DNA of 64,000 bases from Burkholderia pseudomultivorans (GCF_902499075.1 NZ_CABVPP010000021.1:1-64000); one strand, 5' to 3'; shown: positions 35,543 to 45,363, counted from the first letter of the stretch. The notes: a model not told the origin generated them from the letters alone. Translations and numbers: made by a program.

Positions 35543-36931
35543 TTACGCGTCGATCCGTTCGACCTTGCCGACGAGCAGCCCGTAAGACAGGCTGCCGGCG
35601 AGCGCCATCGCGGCGATGTAGGTGATCGCGCGCGAGAAGTCGGCCCCGTCGACCAGCAGCCCGATCACGATCGGCGTCGCGATCGCGGACAGGTTGCCGA
35701 TCAGGTTGAACATGCCGCCCGTCAGGCCGAGCAGCCGCGCGGGCGCGAGACCCGACACCAGCGACCACGTGATCGACGCGAAGCCGTTGCCGAAGAACGC
35801 GAGCGTCATGAACGCGATCACCCAGCCGGTCGAGCTCACGTAGTTCGCGCCGATGATGCAGGTCGAGATCAGCAGCCCGGAGATGATCGGCAGCTTGCGC
35901 GCGAAGCCTTGCGATGCGCCGCGACGCATCAGCCAGTCCGACAGCACGCCCGAGCACAGCACGCCGACGAACGCGGCGAGGAACGGCAGCGACGCGAGAA
36001 AGCCCGACTTGATGAAGTCCATCCCGCGATATTTGACGAGATAGGTCGGGAACCACGTGAGGAAGAACCACAGCGTCGAGTTCAGCGCGAACTGGCCGAG
36101 ATAGATGCCCCACAGCTTGCGCCGGCCGAGCACGATGCCGAGGTCGCGCCACGTCGACGGCGTGCGTTCGCTGCGTGCCGCGATGCGGTCCTCGAGATCG
36201 ACGAGGCCGCCGCCGTCGCGGATCAGCGCGATCTCGCCGGCGTTGACGCCGCGAAACGCGCGCGGTTCGCGATACACCGCGTACCAGATCGCGGCCCACG
36301 CGATACCCGCGAGCCCCGTCGCGACGAACACCATGTGCCAGCCGAGGTGGACCTGCAGCCACGCGAGGACCGGTGTCAGGAACGCGAGCCCGACGAACTG
36401 GCCCGACGTGTAGCCGCCGATCGCGGTCGCGCGTTCGCGCGTCGGGAACCACGTCGTGACCACGCGATTGTTGATCGGATAGGCGGGCGCTTCGAGCGCG
36501 CCGACCGCGAGACGCAGCACGATCAGTCCGGCGAACGAGCCGGCGAAGCCGAGCAGCAGCGTCGCGGCCGACCACAGCGCGAGCGCGCCCGCATACAGTA
36601 CGCGCGGCGATACCTTGTCGACGAGCCAGCCGCCGGGGATCTGCATCAGCGCATAGGTCCAGCCGAATGCGGAGAACACGAGGCCGGCGCGCACCGGATC
36701 GATGTTCAGTTCGCGGAACAGTGCAGGCGCGGCGATCGACAGGTTGCTGCGGTCGAGATAGTTGATCACGACCGTGACGAACAGCAGCGCGAGGATCAGC
36801 AGGCGCTTGCGGGAAGGGGGTGTGGTTGCGGCCGCCGCGTGGGTGCGCGCGGCGGATTCCATCGAGGTTTCGGCGCGCGTGGGCGGCCGCTGCTGCGGGC
36901 TGGCGGGGGTGCGTGACGCGGAATGGGCCAC
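35543..36931 (-). CDS. MFS transporter, anion:cation symporter type
   Basis: A 462-residue major facilitator with twelve helices. 'VVINYLDRSNLSIAAPAL' in helix 1 and 'GWTYALMQIPGGWLVDKVSPR' are typical of the ACS family that imports sugar acids and other carboxylates. I propose the GTG at 36931 as start because AGGAG lies eight bases before it; the ATG at 36862 is an alternative. The N-terminal 40 residues are Ala/Thr/Pro-rich. Substrate unknown. Confidence 0.88.
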   Translation of the reverse strand: MAHSASRTPASPQQRPPTRAETSMESAARTHAAAATTPPSRKRLLILALLFVTVVINYLDRSNLSIAAPALFRELNIDPVRAGLVFSAFGWTYALMQIPGGWLVDKVSPRVLYAGALALWSAATLLLGFAGSFAGLIVLRLAVGALEAPAYPINNRVVTTWFPTRERATAIGGYTSGQFVGLAFLTPVLAWLQVHLGWHMVFVATGLAGIAWAAIWYAVYREPRAFRGVNAGEIALIRDGGGLVDLEDRIAARSERTPSTWRDLGIVLGRRKLWGIYLGQFALNSTLWFFLTWFPTYLVKYRGMDFIKSGFLASLPFLAAFVGVLCSGVLSDWLMRRGASQGFARKLPIISGLLISTCIIGANYVSSTGWVIAFMTLAFFGNGFASITWSLVSGLAPARLLGLTGGMFNLIGNLSAIATPIVIGLLVDGADFSRAITYIAAMALAGSLSYGLLVGKVERIDA

Positions 36932-37115
36932 GGTCGTCTCCTGTTCGGTATGTGTCCGGGACCGGCGATGCGACCGGTTCCAGCCAATCTGGTGTCTTGG
37001 GCCGAACGTTAGGGCCGTGAGCCGAAATGCGTCAACATATGGATAGGCATCCCTATAAATGGGACGACGGCCTTCCAATATGTGGGAAATGGGCGGGTGC
37101 GGGCCGGCGTGCGCG

Positions 37116-38006
37116 TCAGCCGCCCGTTGCTTCCTTCACGTCGATCCAGCCCGTCACCGCGCCGGCGTGTGGATTGCGGTAGACCACCTTCAGCCACCGG
37201 AAGTCGGCGCTCGCATCGACCAGTTCCAGCGTGTCGCCGGCAACGACGTAGCGCCGCGTCGGCGCGTCGCTCGCCGCGTCGTGCAGCGGCACGCGCGCGG
37301 CGCGCACCTTGAACGTGACCGTCCCGCCGCCGTAGGCGTCGGGGCGGCGCGCGATGCGCCTGCCGTGCGCGTCGTAGGTGATGCGCATCGACGGCGGCCC
37401 TTGGCCGGCGGTCTCGTCGACGCCGAGCAGCGTGACCACGTCGTCCGGGATGGTTTCGCTGGCCTGGTACAGGTAGAGCCGGCCGTTGCCGTCGAAGCGG
37501 TAGGCGTCGGTGGTCCACATCGGGCCGCCGCGGCAGGAACTGTACAGCGTGCGCTCCTTCGGTTTGGCATCGAGATTGACGAGGTCGCCGCAGTTGCCTT
37601 GCGGCATGTTGCCGGCCGGCATCCGCAGCGGTTCGAAGCGTCGGCGGGCCACGTCGTACAGGTAAACGCCGTAGCTCGCGTTGACCATGCCGAGCAGTGC
37701 GCGGATCGCGAGATCCTGATGGCCGTCGAAATTGTAGTCGTCGGTTTCGAGTTGATAGTGGCCGTCTTCGTCGGTGACGGTGACGTCGAGCGTCTGCGTG
37801 GTGCCGCCCGGCAGGAAGCGTACGGTGATGTGCTTGCTGTCCGCACGTTCGACGCGGGCGGTGACCTTGTCGTCGACCTTGAATGCGAGTAGCGGCTCGG
37901 CGGCGTGGGCCGGGGCGAGCGATGCGCAGCAGGCGAGCAGCGGCGCGCAGAGGGATGCACGTGGCCGGAATGTCGGGCGGGGTGGCATGGAGGGCTTCGA
38001 GAACAT
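37116..38006 (-). CDS. Exported protein with FG-GAP/calcium-type repeat and SH3-like end
   Basis: A 296-residue secreted protein with a signal peptide (core about 15-30, cleavage after AHA). The segment 'DYNFDGHQDLAIRALLGMVNASYGVYLYDVARRRFEPL' matches the XAC2610-type pattern, in which an Asp-rich loop probably binds calcium. The C-terminal 80 residues resemble a bacterial SH3 fold (RYVVAGDTLELVDASADFRWLKVVYRNPHAGAVTGWIDVKEA). It is likely periplasmic. Function is unknown, possibly an inhibitor or envelope-binding role. Confidence 0.7.
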   Translation of the reverse strand: MFSKPSMPPRPTFRPRASLCAPLLACCASLAPAHAAEPLLAFKVDDKVTARVERADSKHITVRFLPGGTTQTLDVTVTDEDGHYQLETDDYNFDGHQDLAIRALLGMVNASYGVYLYDVARRRFEPLRMPAGNMPQGNCGDLVNLDAKPKERTLYSSCRGGPMWTTDAYRFDGNGRLYLYQASETIPDDVVTLLGVDETAGQGPPSMRITYDAHGRRIARRPDAYGGGTVTFKVRAARVPLHDAASDAPTRRYVVAGDTLELVDASADFRWLKVVYRNPHAGAVTGWIDVKEATGG

Positions 38007-38059
38007 GGTGGGTGGGATGGCGTTGCGTTGCGCTCGCCCGTCAAGCGGGGGCGTCGTCA

Positions 38060-38410
38060 CTACGATGCCGACGCCTCGGCGAGCATGGCGGCCTCGTTGC
38101 GCGCCTTCAGCCACAGCCCGAACTCCCTCATCACTTCGACGACCGGCCGCAGACGGTCGCCGTCCGCGGTGAGATCGTATTCGACCTTGACCGGCACTTC
38201 GGGATAGACGGTGCGGCGCACGAGCCCCGCGTCTTCGAGGGCACGCAGGTCGAGCGTCAGCATGCGCTGCGAGATGCCCGGCATGTCGCGGCGCAGGTCG
38301 CTGAAGCGTTTCGGGCCGTCGAGCAGGTAGGACACCAGCAGCAGCCGCCAGCGGCCGCCGAGCAGGCGCATTGCTTCTTCAATCGAACATCCTGTTGCAC
38401 TCGTCTTCAT
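38060..38410 (-). CDS. HxlR-family transcriptional regulator
   Basis: A 116-residue winged-helix regulator of the HxlR family: 'CSIEEAMRLLGGRWRLLLVSYLLDGPKRFSDLRRDMPGISQRMLTLDLRALEDAGLVRR' is the canonical domain. Cys8 near the N-terminus occupies the place of the redox-sensing Cys in HypR/QorR-type members. It is divergent from a glutathione S-transferase gene, with a dyad in the gap, suggesting control of a detoxification gene in response to electrophiles. Confidence 0.92.
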   Translation of the reverse strand: MKTSATGCSIEEAMRLLGGRWRLLLVSYLLDGPKRFSDLRRDMPGISQRMLTLDLRALEDAGLVRRTVYPEVPVKVEYDLTADGDRLRPVVEVMREFGLWLKARNEAAMLAEASAS

Positions 38411-38443
38411 GCGGGTGATCCGGTCGGTAAATTTTTTGTGACT

Positions 38444-38463
38444 ACGGCACAAACGACTGCCGT
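38444..38463. promoter_or_regulatory. HxlR-type dyad ACGGCA-N8-TGCCGT
   Basis: A perfect 6-bp inverted repeat in the gap between the divergent HxlR and glutathione S-transferase genes, placed upstream of both. Confidence 0.45.
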
Positions 38464-38546
38464 CTTCTCATCGATGACGCGATGCGAGATATTAGCGCCC
38501 GCGTCGCGGCGAATCGATACATCCCACCGGAACCCCGAGGAAACAC

Positions 38547-39188
38547 ATGAAGCTCTACCACGCCCCCGGCAGTTGTTCGCAGGCCATCTGCATCGTGCTG
38601 CGCGAACTGGCACTCGACGCGGACATCGTCGGCGTCGACGCGCGCAGGCATCTCGTCGATGACGGACGCGACTACTACGACGTGAACGAACTCGGCTACG
38701 TGCCGCTGCTCGAACTCGACGACGGCACGACCCTGCGCGAAAGCCCCGTGATCGCGCAATACCTTGCGGACCGGCGGCCTGACGCGGGGCTGGCGCCGGC
38801 ATGGGGCACGCTCGCGCGCTATCGGCTGATGGAGTGGCTCAACTTCCTGACGGCGGAAATCCACAAGGGCTTTATTCCGTTGCTGTATGCGGTGCAGGCG
38901 GGAAAGTACGTCGAGCCGGCGCGTCGCAAGCTCGACAGCCGGTTTGCGTGGATCGATCGACAGTTCGCCGGCAAGACGTTCGTGACGGGCGAGACGTTTA
39001 CGGTCGCCGATGCGTATTTGTTCGCGTTGACGGGCTGGGGCAAGGCGGAATGGATGCGTTCGGTTTACGACGCGGATATCGATTTGAGCCGGTTCGACAA
39101 TGTGCGCGCGTGGTATGACCGGGTCCGGGCGAGGCCGACGGTTCAGGCAGTGCTGAAGGCGGACGGACTGGACCCGGACCGTCAGTGA
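38547..39188 (+). CDS. Glutathione S-transferase
   Basis: A 213-residue glutathione S-transferase. The N-terminal thioredoxin-like domain starts MKLYHAPGSCSQAICIVLREL, with Cys10 as the beta-class catalytic residue, and contains 'GYVPLLELDDGTTLRESPVIAQYLAD', where VP and ES bind glutathione. The helical domain has the 'FTVADAYLFALTGW' motif. It conjugates or reduces electrophiles with glutathione in the cytoplasm. Gene context points to HxlR control. Confidence 0.93.
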   Translation: MKLYHAPGSCSQAICIVLRELALDADIVGVDARRHLVDDGRDYYDVNELGYVPLLELDDGTTLRESPVIAQYLADRRPDAGLAPAWGTLARYRLMEWLNFLTAEIHKGFIPLLYAVQAGKYVEPARRKLDSRFAWIDRQFAGKTFVTGETFTVADAYLFALTGWGKAEWMRSVYDADIDLSRFDNVRAWYDRVRARPTVQAVLKADGLDPDRQ

Positions 39189-39342
39189 CGGGGCGCGCGC
39201 CGCTACGCCATGCGATGCGAAGCCGATGTCGGGCGTCGGCGAAAACTGCGCGGGCTATTACATTGGCCTATCGGCCAATTACTACAAACTGTCATTGAGC
39301 GCCGCTAAGCTTTCGCCACCCTCACAACCGGGATTCCCTGTC

Positions 39343-41154
39343 ATGCGCTCGACAATCCGACTGTTTGCCCCGCTATTGCTTCTGCCGACGCTCGCCGCGC
39401 CGGCGCTGGCCGTCACCGCCGCCCCCGTCAGCCCGAACTGCGGCGGCAGCGCGACGCCGATCGCCGATATCCAGGGGCCGGGCGCGCCGTCGCCGCTCGC
39501 CGGCCAGAACGTGTCGATCGAGGCCGTCGTCACCGCCGATTTCGGCGGCACGGACGGCTTCGGCGGTTTCTTCGTGCAGCAGGCCGATCCGCAGCGCCGC
39601 AACCAGCCGGGCGTGTCGGAAGGGCTGTTCGTCTATGCGCCGAAGGCGCGCGCGAAGGCCGGCGATCTGGTCCACGTGACGGGCAAGGTCGAGGAAAAAT
39701 ACGGGCAGACGCAACTGACGCTGTCGGGCGCGATCGCAGTGTGCGCGAACGGCCAGTCCGTCACGCCCGCGACGCTGACGCTGCCGGTCGACAGCCCGAA
39801 CGCGTTCGACGCGTACGAAGGGATGCTCGTGCGCCTGCCGCAGACGCTGAACGTTACGGATAACTACGAGCTCGGCCGCTACGGCAGCGTGTTGCTCAGC
39901 AACGGCCGCCTGCGCACGCCGACGAGCGTCGTGCCGCCCGCGCAGGCGCAGACGCAGATCGACGCGAACGCGCGCAACCGGCTGATTCTCGACGACGGTT
40001 CGAACAAGCAGAACCCTGCGACCGTGCCGTATCCGGCGCCGGAGCTGTCCGCGTCGAACACGCTGCGCACCGGCTATACGGTGCGCGGCGTCGAAGGCGT
40101 GCTGGAAGTGCGGTACGGCTCATGGCGCATCCAGCCGGTGCCCGGCGCGGCGGTGCCGACCTTCGACGCACGCGCGAACCCGCGCACGCAGGCACCCGCG
40201 CGCGATCCGCATGCGAACCTGCGTGTCGCGTCGTTCAACGTCCTCAACTACTTCAACGGCAACGGGCTGGGCGGCGGCTTCGACGATCCGAACAACCGCG
40301 GCGCGAAGAACTACCAGGAATTCGTTCGCCAGGACGCGAAGATCGTCAGCGCGCTGAAGGCGCTCGACGCCGACGTGATCGGCCTGATGGAAATTCAGAA
40401 CAACGGCTACGGCGAACTGAGCGCGGTGCGCCAGCTCGCCGCGAAGCTCGGCGACAGTTGGCGCGTCGTCGATCCGGGCACGTCGCGGCTCGGCGGCGAC
40501 GCGATCGCGGTCGCGATGATCTACGACAGCCGCAAGGTCGAGCCGGTCGGCCGCGCATCGACGCTTGCGATCGACGACAAGAACCGCCAGCCGCTCGCGC
40601 AATCGTTCCGTCGCATCGGCGGCAAGCAGGCGCTGACGATCGCGGTCAACCATCTGAAGTCGAAGAACTGCCCGGACGCGACCAACGACGATCTCGACCA
40701 GGGCGACGGCCAGGGCTGCTGGAACCCGACGCGCACGCGCGCGGCGGCAAAGCTGGCCGACTGGCTGGCCGGCACGCCGACGGGCGTGGCGGGCCAGGGC
40801 GTGCTGCTGATCGGCGATTTCAACAGCTACACGTACGAGGATCCGATCCGCCTGCTCGAATCGCGCGGCTACCGCAACCTCGTGTCGCGCTGGATCGGCG
40901 ACAACGCGTACAGCTACGTCTACAACGGCGAAGCCGGCTATCTCGATCACGCGCTCGCCTCGCTGCCGCTCGCGTCGCACGTGAAGGCCGTGCACGAATG
41001 GCACATCAACGCGGACGAGCCGGTCGCGCTGCAGTACACGCTTGCGTACAAGACGGCCGCGCAGCAGCAGACGTACTACGCGCCCGATGCCTATCGTTCG
41101 TCGGATCACGATCCGGTGCTGATCGATATCGCGCTGCCGGGCGGCGGCCGTTGA
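39343..41154 (+). CDS. Secreted endonuclease of ExeM/NucH family
   Basis: A 603-residue extracellular nuclease. The signal peptide is residues 1-23. An OB-fold-like domain (about 30-165) is followed by a linker and an endonuclease/exonuclease/phosphatase domain from about 290: 'LRVASFNVLNYFNGNG', 'DADVIGLMEIQNNGYG' (catalytic Glu), 'LIGDFNSYTYEDPI' (Asp-Asn), and the terminal 'SSDHDPVLIDI' with the catalytic Asp-His pair. This is the full ExeM/NucH set. It probably degrades environmental DNA for nutrient use or biofilm remodelling. A 12-bp hairpin follows. Confidence 0.9.
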   Translation: MRSTIRLFAPLLLLPTLAAPALAVTAAPVSPNCGGSATPIADIQGPGAPSPLAGQNVSIEAVVTADFGGTDGFGGFFVQQADPQRRNQPGVSEGLFVYAPKARAKAGDLVHVTGKVEEKYGQTQLTLSGAIAVCANGQSVTPATLTLPVDSPNAFDAYEGMLVRLPQTLNVTDNYELGRYGSVLLSNGRLRTPTSVVPPAQAQTQIDANARNRLILDDGSNKQNPATVPYPAPELSASNTLRTGYTVRGVEGVLEVRYGSWRIQPVPGAAVPTFDARANPRTQAPARDPHANLRVASFNVLNYFNGNGLGGGFDDPNNRGAKNYQEFVRQDAKIVSALKALDADVIGLMEIQNNGYGELSAVRQLAAKLGDSWRVVDPGTSRLGGDAIAVAMIYDSRKVEPVGRASTLAIDDKNRQPLAQSFRRIGGKQALTIAVNHLKSKNCPDATNDDLDQGDGQGCWNPTRTRAAAKLADWLAGTPTGVAGQGVLLIGDFNSYTYEDPIRLLESRGYRNLVSRWIGDNAYSYVYNGEAGYLDHALASLPLASHVKAVHEWHINADEPVALQYTLAYKTAAQQQTYYAPDAYRSSDHDPVLIDIALPGGGR

Positions 41155-41178
41155 CGGCTCGCTAGGTCCTGTGTGGTG

Positions 41179-41207
41179 GACGACGCGCGGTGACGCCGCG
41201 CGTCGTC
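41179..41207. terminator. Perfect 12-pair hairpin after nuclease gene
   Basis: GACGACGCGCGG / CCGCGCGTCGTC with a TGACG loop, 24 bases after the stop. It lacks a T run; a second, U-tailed hairpin follows at 41320. Confidence 0.5.
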
Positions 41208-41319
41208 GTCGCGAGCGGCAGCGCATGCATGACGAGCCGCTCGCGAATGCTTTTTGTTGCGGTCGAATCGCGATCGCCGCATCTGCGGAAAATCTTGTCG
41301 AATCGTCGCGTAAATAATG

Positions 41320-41358
41320 CCGAATCGGCGTCGCCAAATTAAGTGATTCGGTATTTTT
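41320..41358 (+). terminator. U-tailed hairpin in low-GC region
   Basis: CCGAATC (41320-41326) pairs with GATTCGG (41345-41351), followed by TATTTTTT. The 18-base loop contains a small GGC-GTC-GCC stem. It is a back-up terminator for the nuclease gene or the end of a small RNA. Confidence 0.5.
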
Positions 41359-41377
41359 TGTCGGCTCGCGTTGGCTG

Positions 41378-41418
41378 GGCAATTCGATTAATAAATGGCC
41401 GGAGTAAGCGGAATTGCC
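41378..41418. repeat. Inverted repeat GGCAATTC-N25-GAATTGCC
   Basis: Perfect 8-bp arms in the low-GC region. It could be a long-loop RNA stem or an operator pair. Confidence 0.3.
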
Positions 41419-41942
41419 GAATCATCGTGCACTCATCCCCGATGAGTTTCGCCCAATGCTGCGAAATTAAAACGAAAGATAAATCGCGGAGATTTGAAGG
41501 GATTTTGTCGGAAAGGCAGAGGGCGCAGAGCAGGGCGTGGTGCCGTTGCATCCGAAAATAAAAATAATCGCCAGCCTCCAGCGCTGAAACCGCACCATGC
41601 CCAAACAATCCCGCCTTCTTTCGAAAGGCAGACACTGATCGCTATTCGCATCATTGTCATCTGCTTAATATCGGAATGATCTTTGACAACGCGGCGCAGC
41701 ACCGCCTATTTTTGTTGTGTCGTAAATTTTGGTAATGAAAAGGAAGTCAAAACTGCAGGGGGCGTTCAAGCACCATTCACGCCAGCAGTGAGCTGTGTCT
41801 GTATCAAGTTCAGTCTCTTGAAGAAGTCCAATCCCCAACCGCCGTATGCCGATGCGCAGCGCGAGTGGCGGGTGTTGCTGCGCGCTTTGCCGGCACAGGC
41901 GGCCTTTGTGAAGCGGTATTCGAACCCACACCAAGGACAGAG

Positions 41943-43793
41943 ATGAAACCAGACAGAAGCAGTACCGGGAACAGTCCGGGCCGTCGAGCCCGGTTGGCCG
42001 GGCTAGGCGCATTGACGATCGTGACCGTGGTTCTCGCGGCGTGCGGCGGCGACGATTCATCGTCGGTCGGCGCGTCGAGTCTCGCGCAGGCCACGGCCAG
42101 CCAGCAGGCCAGCGCGCAGCAATCGGCCAGCAGCCAGACACCGGCGGGCAACCAGCCGTACGTCGATCCGGTCGCCTACTCGATGAACGCGACCGACGGC
42201 CTCGCCGCGACGCAGGTCGCCGAGAAGGCGGCCGTCATGCATTACCAGTGGAAATCCGGCGGCACGACGATCAACTACACGACGACCACCGGCCACTTGA
42301 CCGCAGCCGATGCGAACGGCAATCCGGAAGCATCGATGTCGTATGTCGCGTACACCGCGCCGAGCACGAACGGCAAGCCGCGCCCGGTGACGTTCGTCTA
42401 TAACGGCGGGCCGGGCTCGTCGTCGATCTGGCTGCGGCTCGGCTCGTTCGCGCCGACGCGCGTCGCCACGCCCGATCCGCTGTTCGGCACCAACTGGCCG
42501 AACTATCCGCTCGTCGACAACCAGGAAAGCCTGATCGACACGACGGACCTCGTGTTCATCGACCCGCCGGGAACCGGGCTGTCGGAAGCCGTGCTGCCGA
42601 ACACCAACCAGAAGTTCTGGGGCTCCGATGCGGACGTCAACATCATGCGCGACTTCGTCGAGCGCTATCTGACGGTCAACAATCGCAGCAACTCGCCGAT
42701 TTATCTGTACGGCGAATCGTACGGCACGCCGCGCACCGACATGCTGGCGCTGGCGCTCGAATCGGCGGGCGTGCACCTGACGGGGATCGTGCTGCAATCG
42801 TCGATCCTGAACTACTTCGCGGACGCGACGGAAGCGGTGGCGATCACGCAGTCGACGGAGGGGCTGCTGCTCGATACGGACACCGTGGCCGGCTACCTGC
42901 CCGGTTATGCGGCGGTGGCGGCGTACTTCAACCAGGTGTCGCCGGCGCCGGTCAATCAGGCGGTTTATGCATTGCAGACCGAACTGTTTACGACGCTCAT
43001 CTACAACCAGTTGCAGAAATACTCGCAGTCGTGGGTGCTGAGCCAGCTCGGCATACCGGATGCGCTCGGCACACCGGTGTTCCCGAGCAATGCGACGCTC
43101 AGGCTTTGGTCGATCCCGTCGAGCCTGACGCTGCAGGCGCTGCAAGGCTATTTCAATGCGAATCCGTTCGGCACGAGCCTGCTGCCGGGAACGACGATCG
43201 GCCGGTACGACGGGCGCGTATCGCTGCCGAACTCGGACCCGCGTCTGCAGACGGACGGCGATCCGTCGGACATCCTGATCTCGCAGCCGTTCACGAACGC
43301 GCTCGCGACGCAGTTGCCCGACTATCTCGGCTATACCGCGCCGAATGCGACCTACGTGCCGTTGAACGACAACATCATCGAGGTGTGGGACTTCTCGCAC
43401 GACGGTCAGCCGATGCCGGACACGATCCCCGATCTGCTTGGCGCGCTGCAGCTCAATCCGAAGCTCCAGGTGCTTGCGGAAAACGGCTTCCACGATCTGG
43501 CGACGCCGTTCTTCAACACCGAGAAGCAGCTCGCGCGACTGCAGACGGTGAAGGGCCTGAACCCGAAGCTGCAGGTGAATTTCTTCCAGGGCGGGCATAT
43601 GATTTATCTGGACGACGTGGCGCGTCCGCAGATGAAGCGGGATCTCGCGTACTACTACCAGGGCAGGCGGATTCCGACCGCGCTGACGCTGCGGACCTTG
43701 CCTCCGCCGTGGCCGGATGAAAACCCGGCCGGCACGCCGACGGGGAGCATTCCCGGCGCGACGGCGGCGACCACCGTGGCGGCGGCGCCGTGA
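41943..43793 (+). CDS. S10-type serine carboxypeptidase-like lipoprotein
   Basis: A 616-residue lipoprotein (lipobox LAAC, Cys34) with a Ser/Gln/Ala-rich linker to about residue 70. It then has the S10 fold: oxyanion motif NGGPGSSS (154-161), 'FIDPPGTGLS', nucleophile Ser259 in YGESYGTPR, catalytic Asp in 'ENGFHDLAT' and His in 'FFQGGHMIYLD'. It should remove C-terminal residues from peptides outside the cytoplasm. Ribosome site AAGGA precedes the ATG. A small EF-hand gene follows 55 bases later. Confidence 0.9.
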   Translation: MKPDRSSTGNSPGRRARLAGLGALTIVTVVLAACGGDDSSSVGASSLAQATASQQASAQQSASSQTPAGNQPYVDPVAYSMNATDGLAATQVAEKAAVMHYQWKSGGTTINYTTTTGHLTAADANGNPEASMSYVAYTAPSTNGKPRPVTFVYNGGPGSSSIWLRLGSFAPTRVATPDPLFGTNWPNYPLVDNQESLIDTTDLVFIDPPGTGLSEAVLPNTNQKFWGSDADVNIMRDFVERYLTVNNRSNSPIYLYGESYGTPRTDMLALALESAGVHLTGIVLQSSILNYFADATEAVAITQSTEGLLLDTDTVAGYLPGYAAVAAYFNQVSPAPVNQAVYALQTELFTTLIYNQLQKYSQSWVLSQLGIPDALGTPVFPSNATLRLWSIPSSLTLQALQGYFNANPFGTSLLPGTTIGRYDGRVSLPNSDPRLQTDGDPSDILISQPFTNALATQLPDYLGYTAPNATYVPLNDNIIEVWDFSHDGQPMPDTIPDLLGALQLNPKLQVLAENGFHDLATPFFNTEKQLARLQTVKGLNPKLQVNFFQGGHMIYLDDVARPQMKRDLAYYYQGRRIPTALTLRTLPPPWPDENPAGTPTGSIPGATAATTVAAAP

Positions 43794-43848
43794 ACGGCGG
43801 ACGCCTGATGTCAGGAACCCTCAATTCATCCATTGAATGCGAGCGATC

Positions 43849-44265
43849 ATGTCCCTAATCCATTTGATGCGACGTATATCTCCGCTGCTCGTCCTCGGTG
43901 CCGTGATGGGCAGCGCCTACGCATTGCCGCCGCAGGCGGTCGCGCCGGTAAAGCTGCCGCACGGCGGGCGAGGTGTCGACGGCCCGTTCTTTCCCGCGAA
44001 CCGCGTGGCGCCAGTGCTGCCGTCGACCGGCGCGACGCTGCAGCAGCAGGCGCAGCAGCGTGTCGACGCGAGGCTGGGCGCCAACACGGTGCTGAGCAAC
44101 GGCGCGGCGGTGACCAAGGCGCAGGCGCAAAGCAGCGGTCTCGGTTATGTCGCGAAGCACTTCGACGAGATCGATACGAAGCACACGGGCCGCGTGACGA
44201 TGAGCGACGTGCGGCAGTTCATTCAGCAGCGGCAGTTGCAGGAGCAGCAACAGCAGCAGGAATAG
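43849..44265 (+). CDS. Small exported EF-hand protein
   Basis: A 138-residue exported protein: signal peptide about 1-25 (cleavage after AYA), a Pro/Gly-rich middle, and near the C-terminus one EF-hand-like loop DTKHTGRVTMSD flanked by helices. Position 3 (Lys) and position 12 (Asp) are non-standard, so calcium affinity is uncertain. It ends in a poly-Gln tract. The neighbour is the secreted carboxypeptidase, suggesting partnership outside the cell membrane. An ATG at 43837 is an alternative start. Confidence 0.7.
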   Translation: MSLIHLMRRISPLLVLGAVMGSAYALPPQAVAPVKLPHGGRGVDGPFFPANRVAPVLPSTGATLQQQAQQRVDARLGANTVLSNGAAVTKAQAQSSGLGYVAKHFDEIDTKHTGRVTMSDVRQFIQQRQLQEQQQQQE

Positions 44266-44391
44266 CGATGCAGTGACGTAGTCGACAGATCGGCGGCCGG
44301 CGTGCGAATGCGCGCCGGTCGCCGATTGTTCGTTCCGCCCAAGCGAAGCGGGCATTTTGCGCAGCGAGTCGCGCTAGCCGTGTCGATGCCT

Positions 44392-45363
44392 TCAACGAAC
44401 GCCGCACTTCGCGCCGAAGCGCGCACGATAGTCGCGCGGCGACACGCCGACCCGCTTCGCGAACGCGCGCTGCAACGCATCCACACTGCCGAAACCGGAA
44501 CGTTCCGCGACGCGCTCCAGCGGCCAGTCGGCGCGCTCCAGCAGCGCTTTCGCGCGCTCGATCCGCGCAGCCAGCACGAATTGCGCGGGCGCTTGTCCGG
44601 TCTCGTCGCGGAAGCGGCGCGCAAACGTTCGTTCGCTCATGTGCATGCGCGCGGCCAGCGCGGCGATGCCGAGATCGCCGGTCGGATCGTCGGCGATCCC
44701 GGTGAGCAGCGCGCGCATGCGTGGCGTCGCATGGGCGTGGATGTCGAGGCCGACGCTGAACTACGCCTGCCCGCCCGGGCGGTGCACGAACAGCACGGGT
44801 TCGCGCGCGACGGCGAGTGCGGTCGGCGCGCCGCAGCCCGCTTCGACGAGCGCGATGCAGAGATCGATGCCGGCGGTCACGCCGGCCGACGTATGGAACG
44901 GCGGATCGCTGACATAGATCGCATCCGGCTCGATGCGCGCGTCGGGGCACAGCGCTTGCAGCGTCGAACACTGGTTCCAGTGCGTGGTCGCGCGCTTGCC
45001 GTTCAGCCATCCGCCCGCAGCGAGCACGAACGCGCCCGTGCAGATGCTTGCGATTCGCCGCGTGTCGGCGATGCGTGCATGCAGCCACGGCAGCACGCTG
45101 TCGTCCGACGCGGCTTGCCGCAGCGCCGCTTCGCTGCCGCCGGCGATGACGATCGTGTCGATGCGCTCGGGCAGCGCCGCGAGTGCGGTCGGGCCCGCGA
45201 GGCGCAGGCCGGTATGCGTGACGATGTCGCCGCCGTGCGGCGACGCGAGCGTGAGCCGATAGGGCGCGGCATGCTCCGGCAGATGGCGGTTCGCGACCGC
45301 GAACACTTCCATCGGACCGGTGATGTCGAGCGACTGCACACCGTCGAAGCCGACGACTACGGA
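44392..45363 (-). pseudogene. Broken GlxA-family (DJ-1/PfpI + AraC) regulator
   Basis: Reading on the minus strand, the DJ-1/PfpI-like domain (VVVGFDGVQSLDITGPMEVFAVANRH ... ASICTGAFVLAAGGWLNGKRATTHW ... FVHRPGGQA) is interrupted by an in-frame TAG at 44763-44761, where family members have Gln (CAG). The frame then continues through the linker and a complete AraC helix-turn-helix (LGIAALAARMHMSERTFARRFRDETGQAP ... SGFGSVDALQRAFAKRVGVSPRDYRARF) to 44392. At the other end the first few codons are missing, replaced by the 3' part of a LysR gene. Reinitiation could still yield the AraC domain alone. Confidence 0.8.

Larger units (their letters stand above)
41208..41942. other. Low-GC, structured intergenic region
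   Basis: About 735 bases with clearly lower GC than the flanking genes and no convincing ORF. It contains a U-tailed stem (41320-41358), an 8-bp dyad (41378-41418) and several smaller repeats. It may hold a noncoding RNA and the promoter of the carboxypeptidase gene at 41943. Confidence 0.5.
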
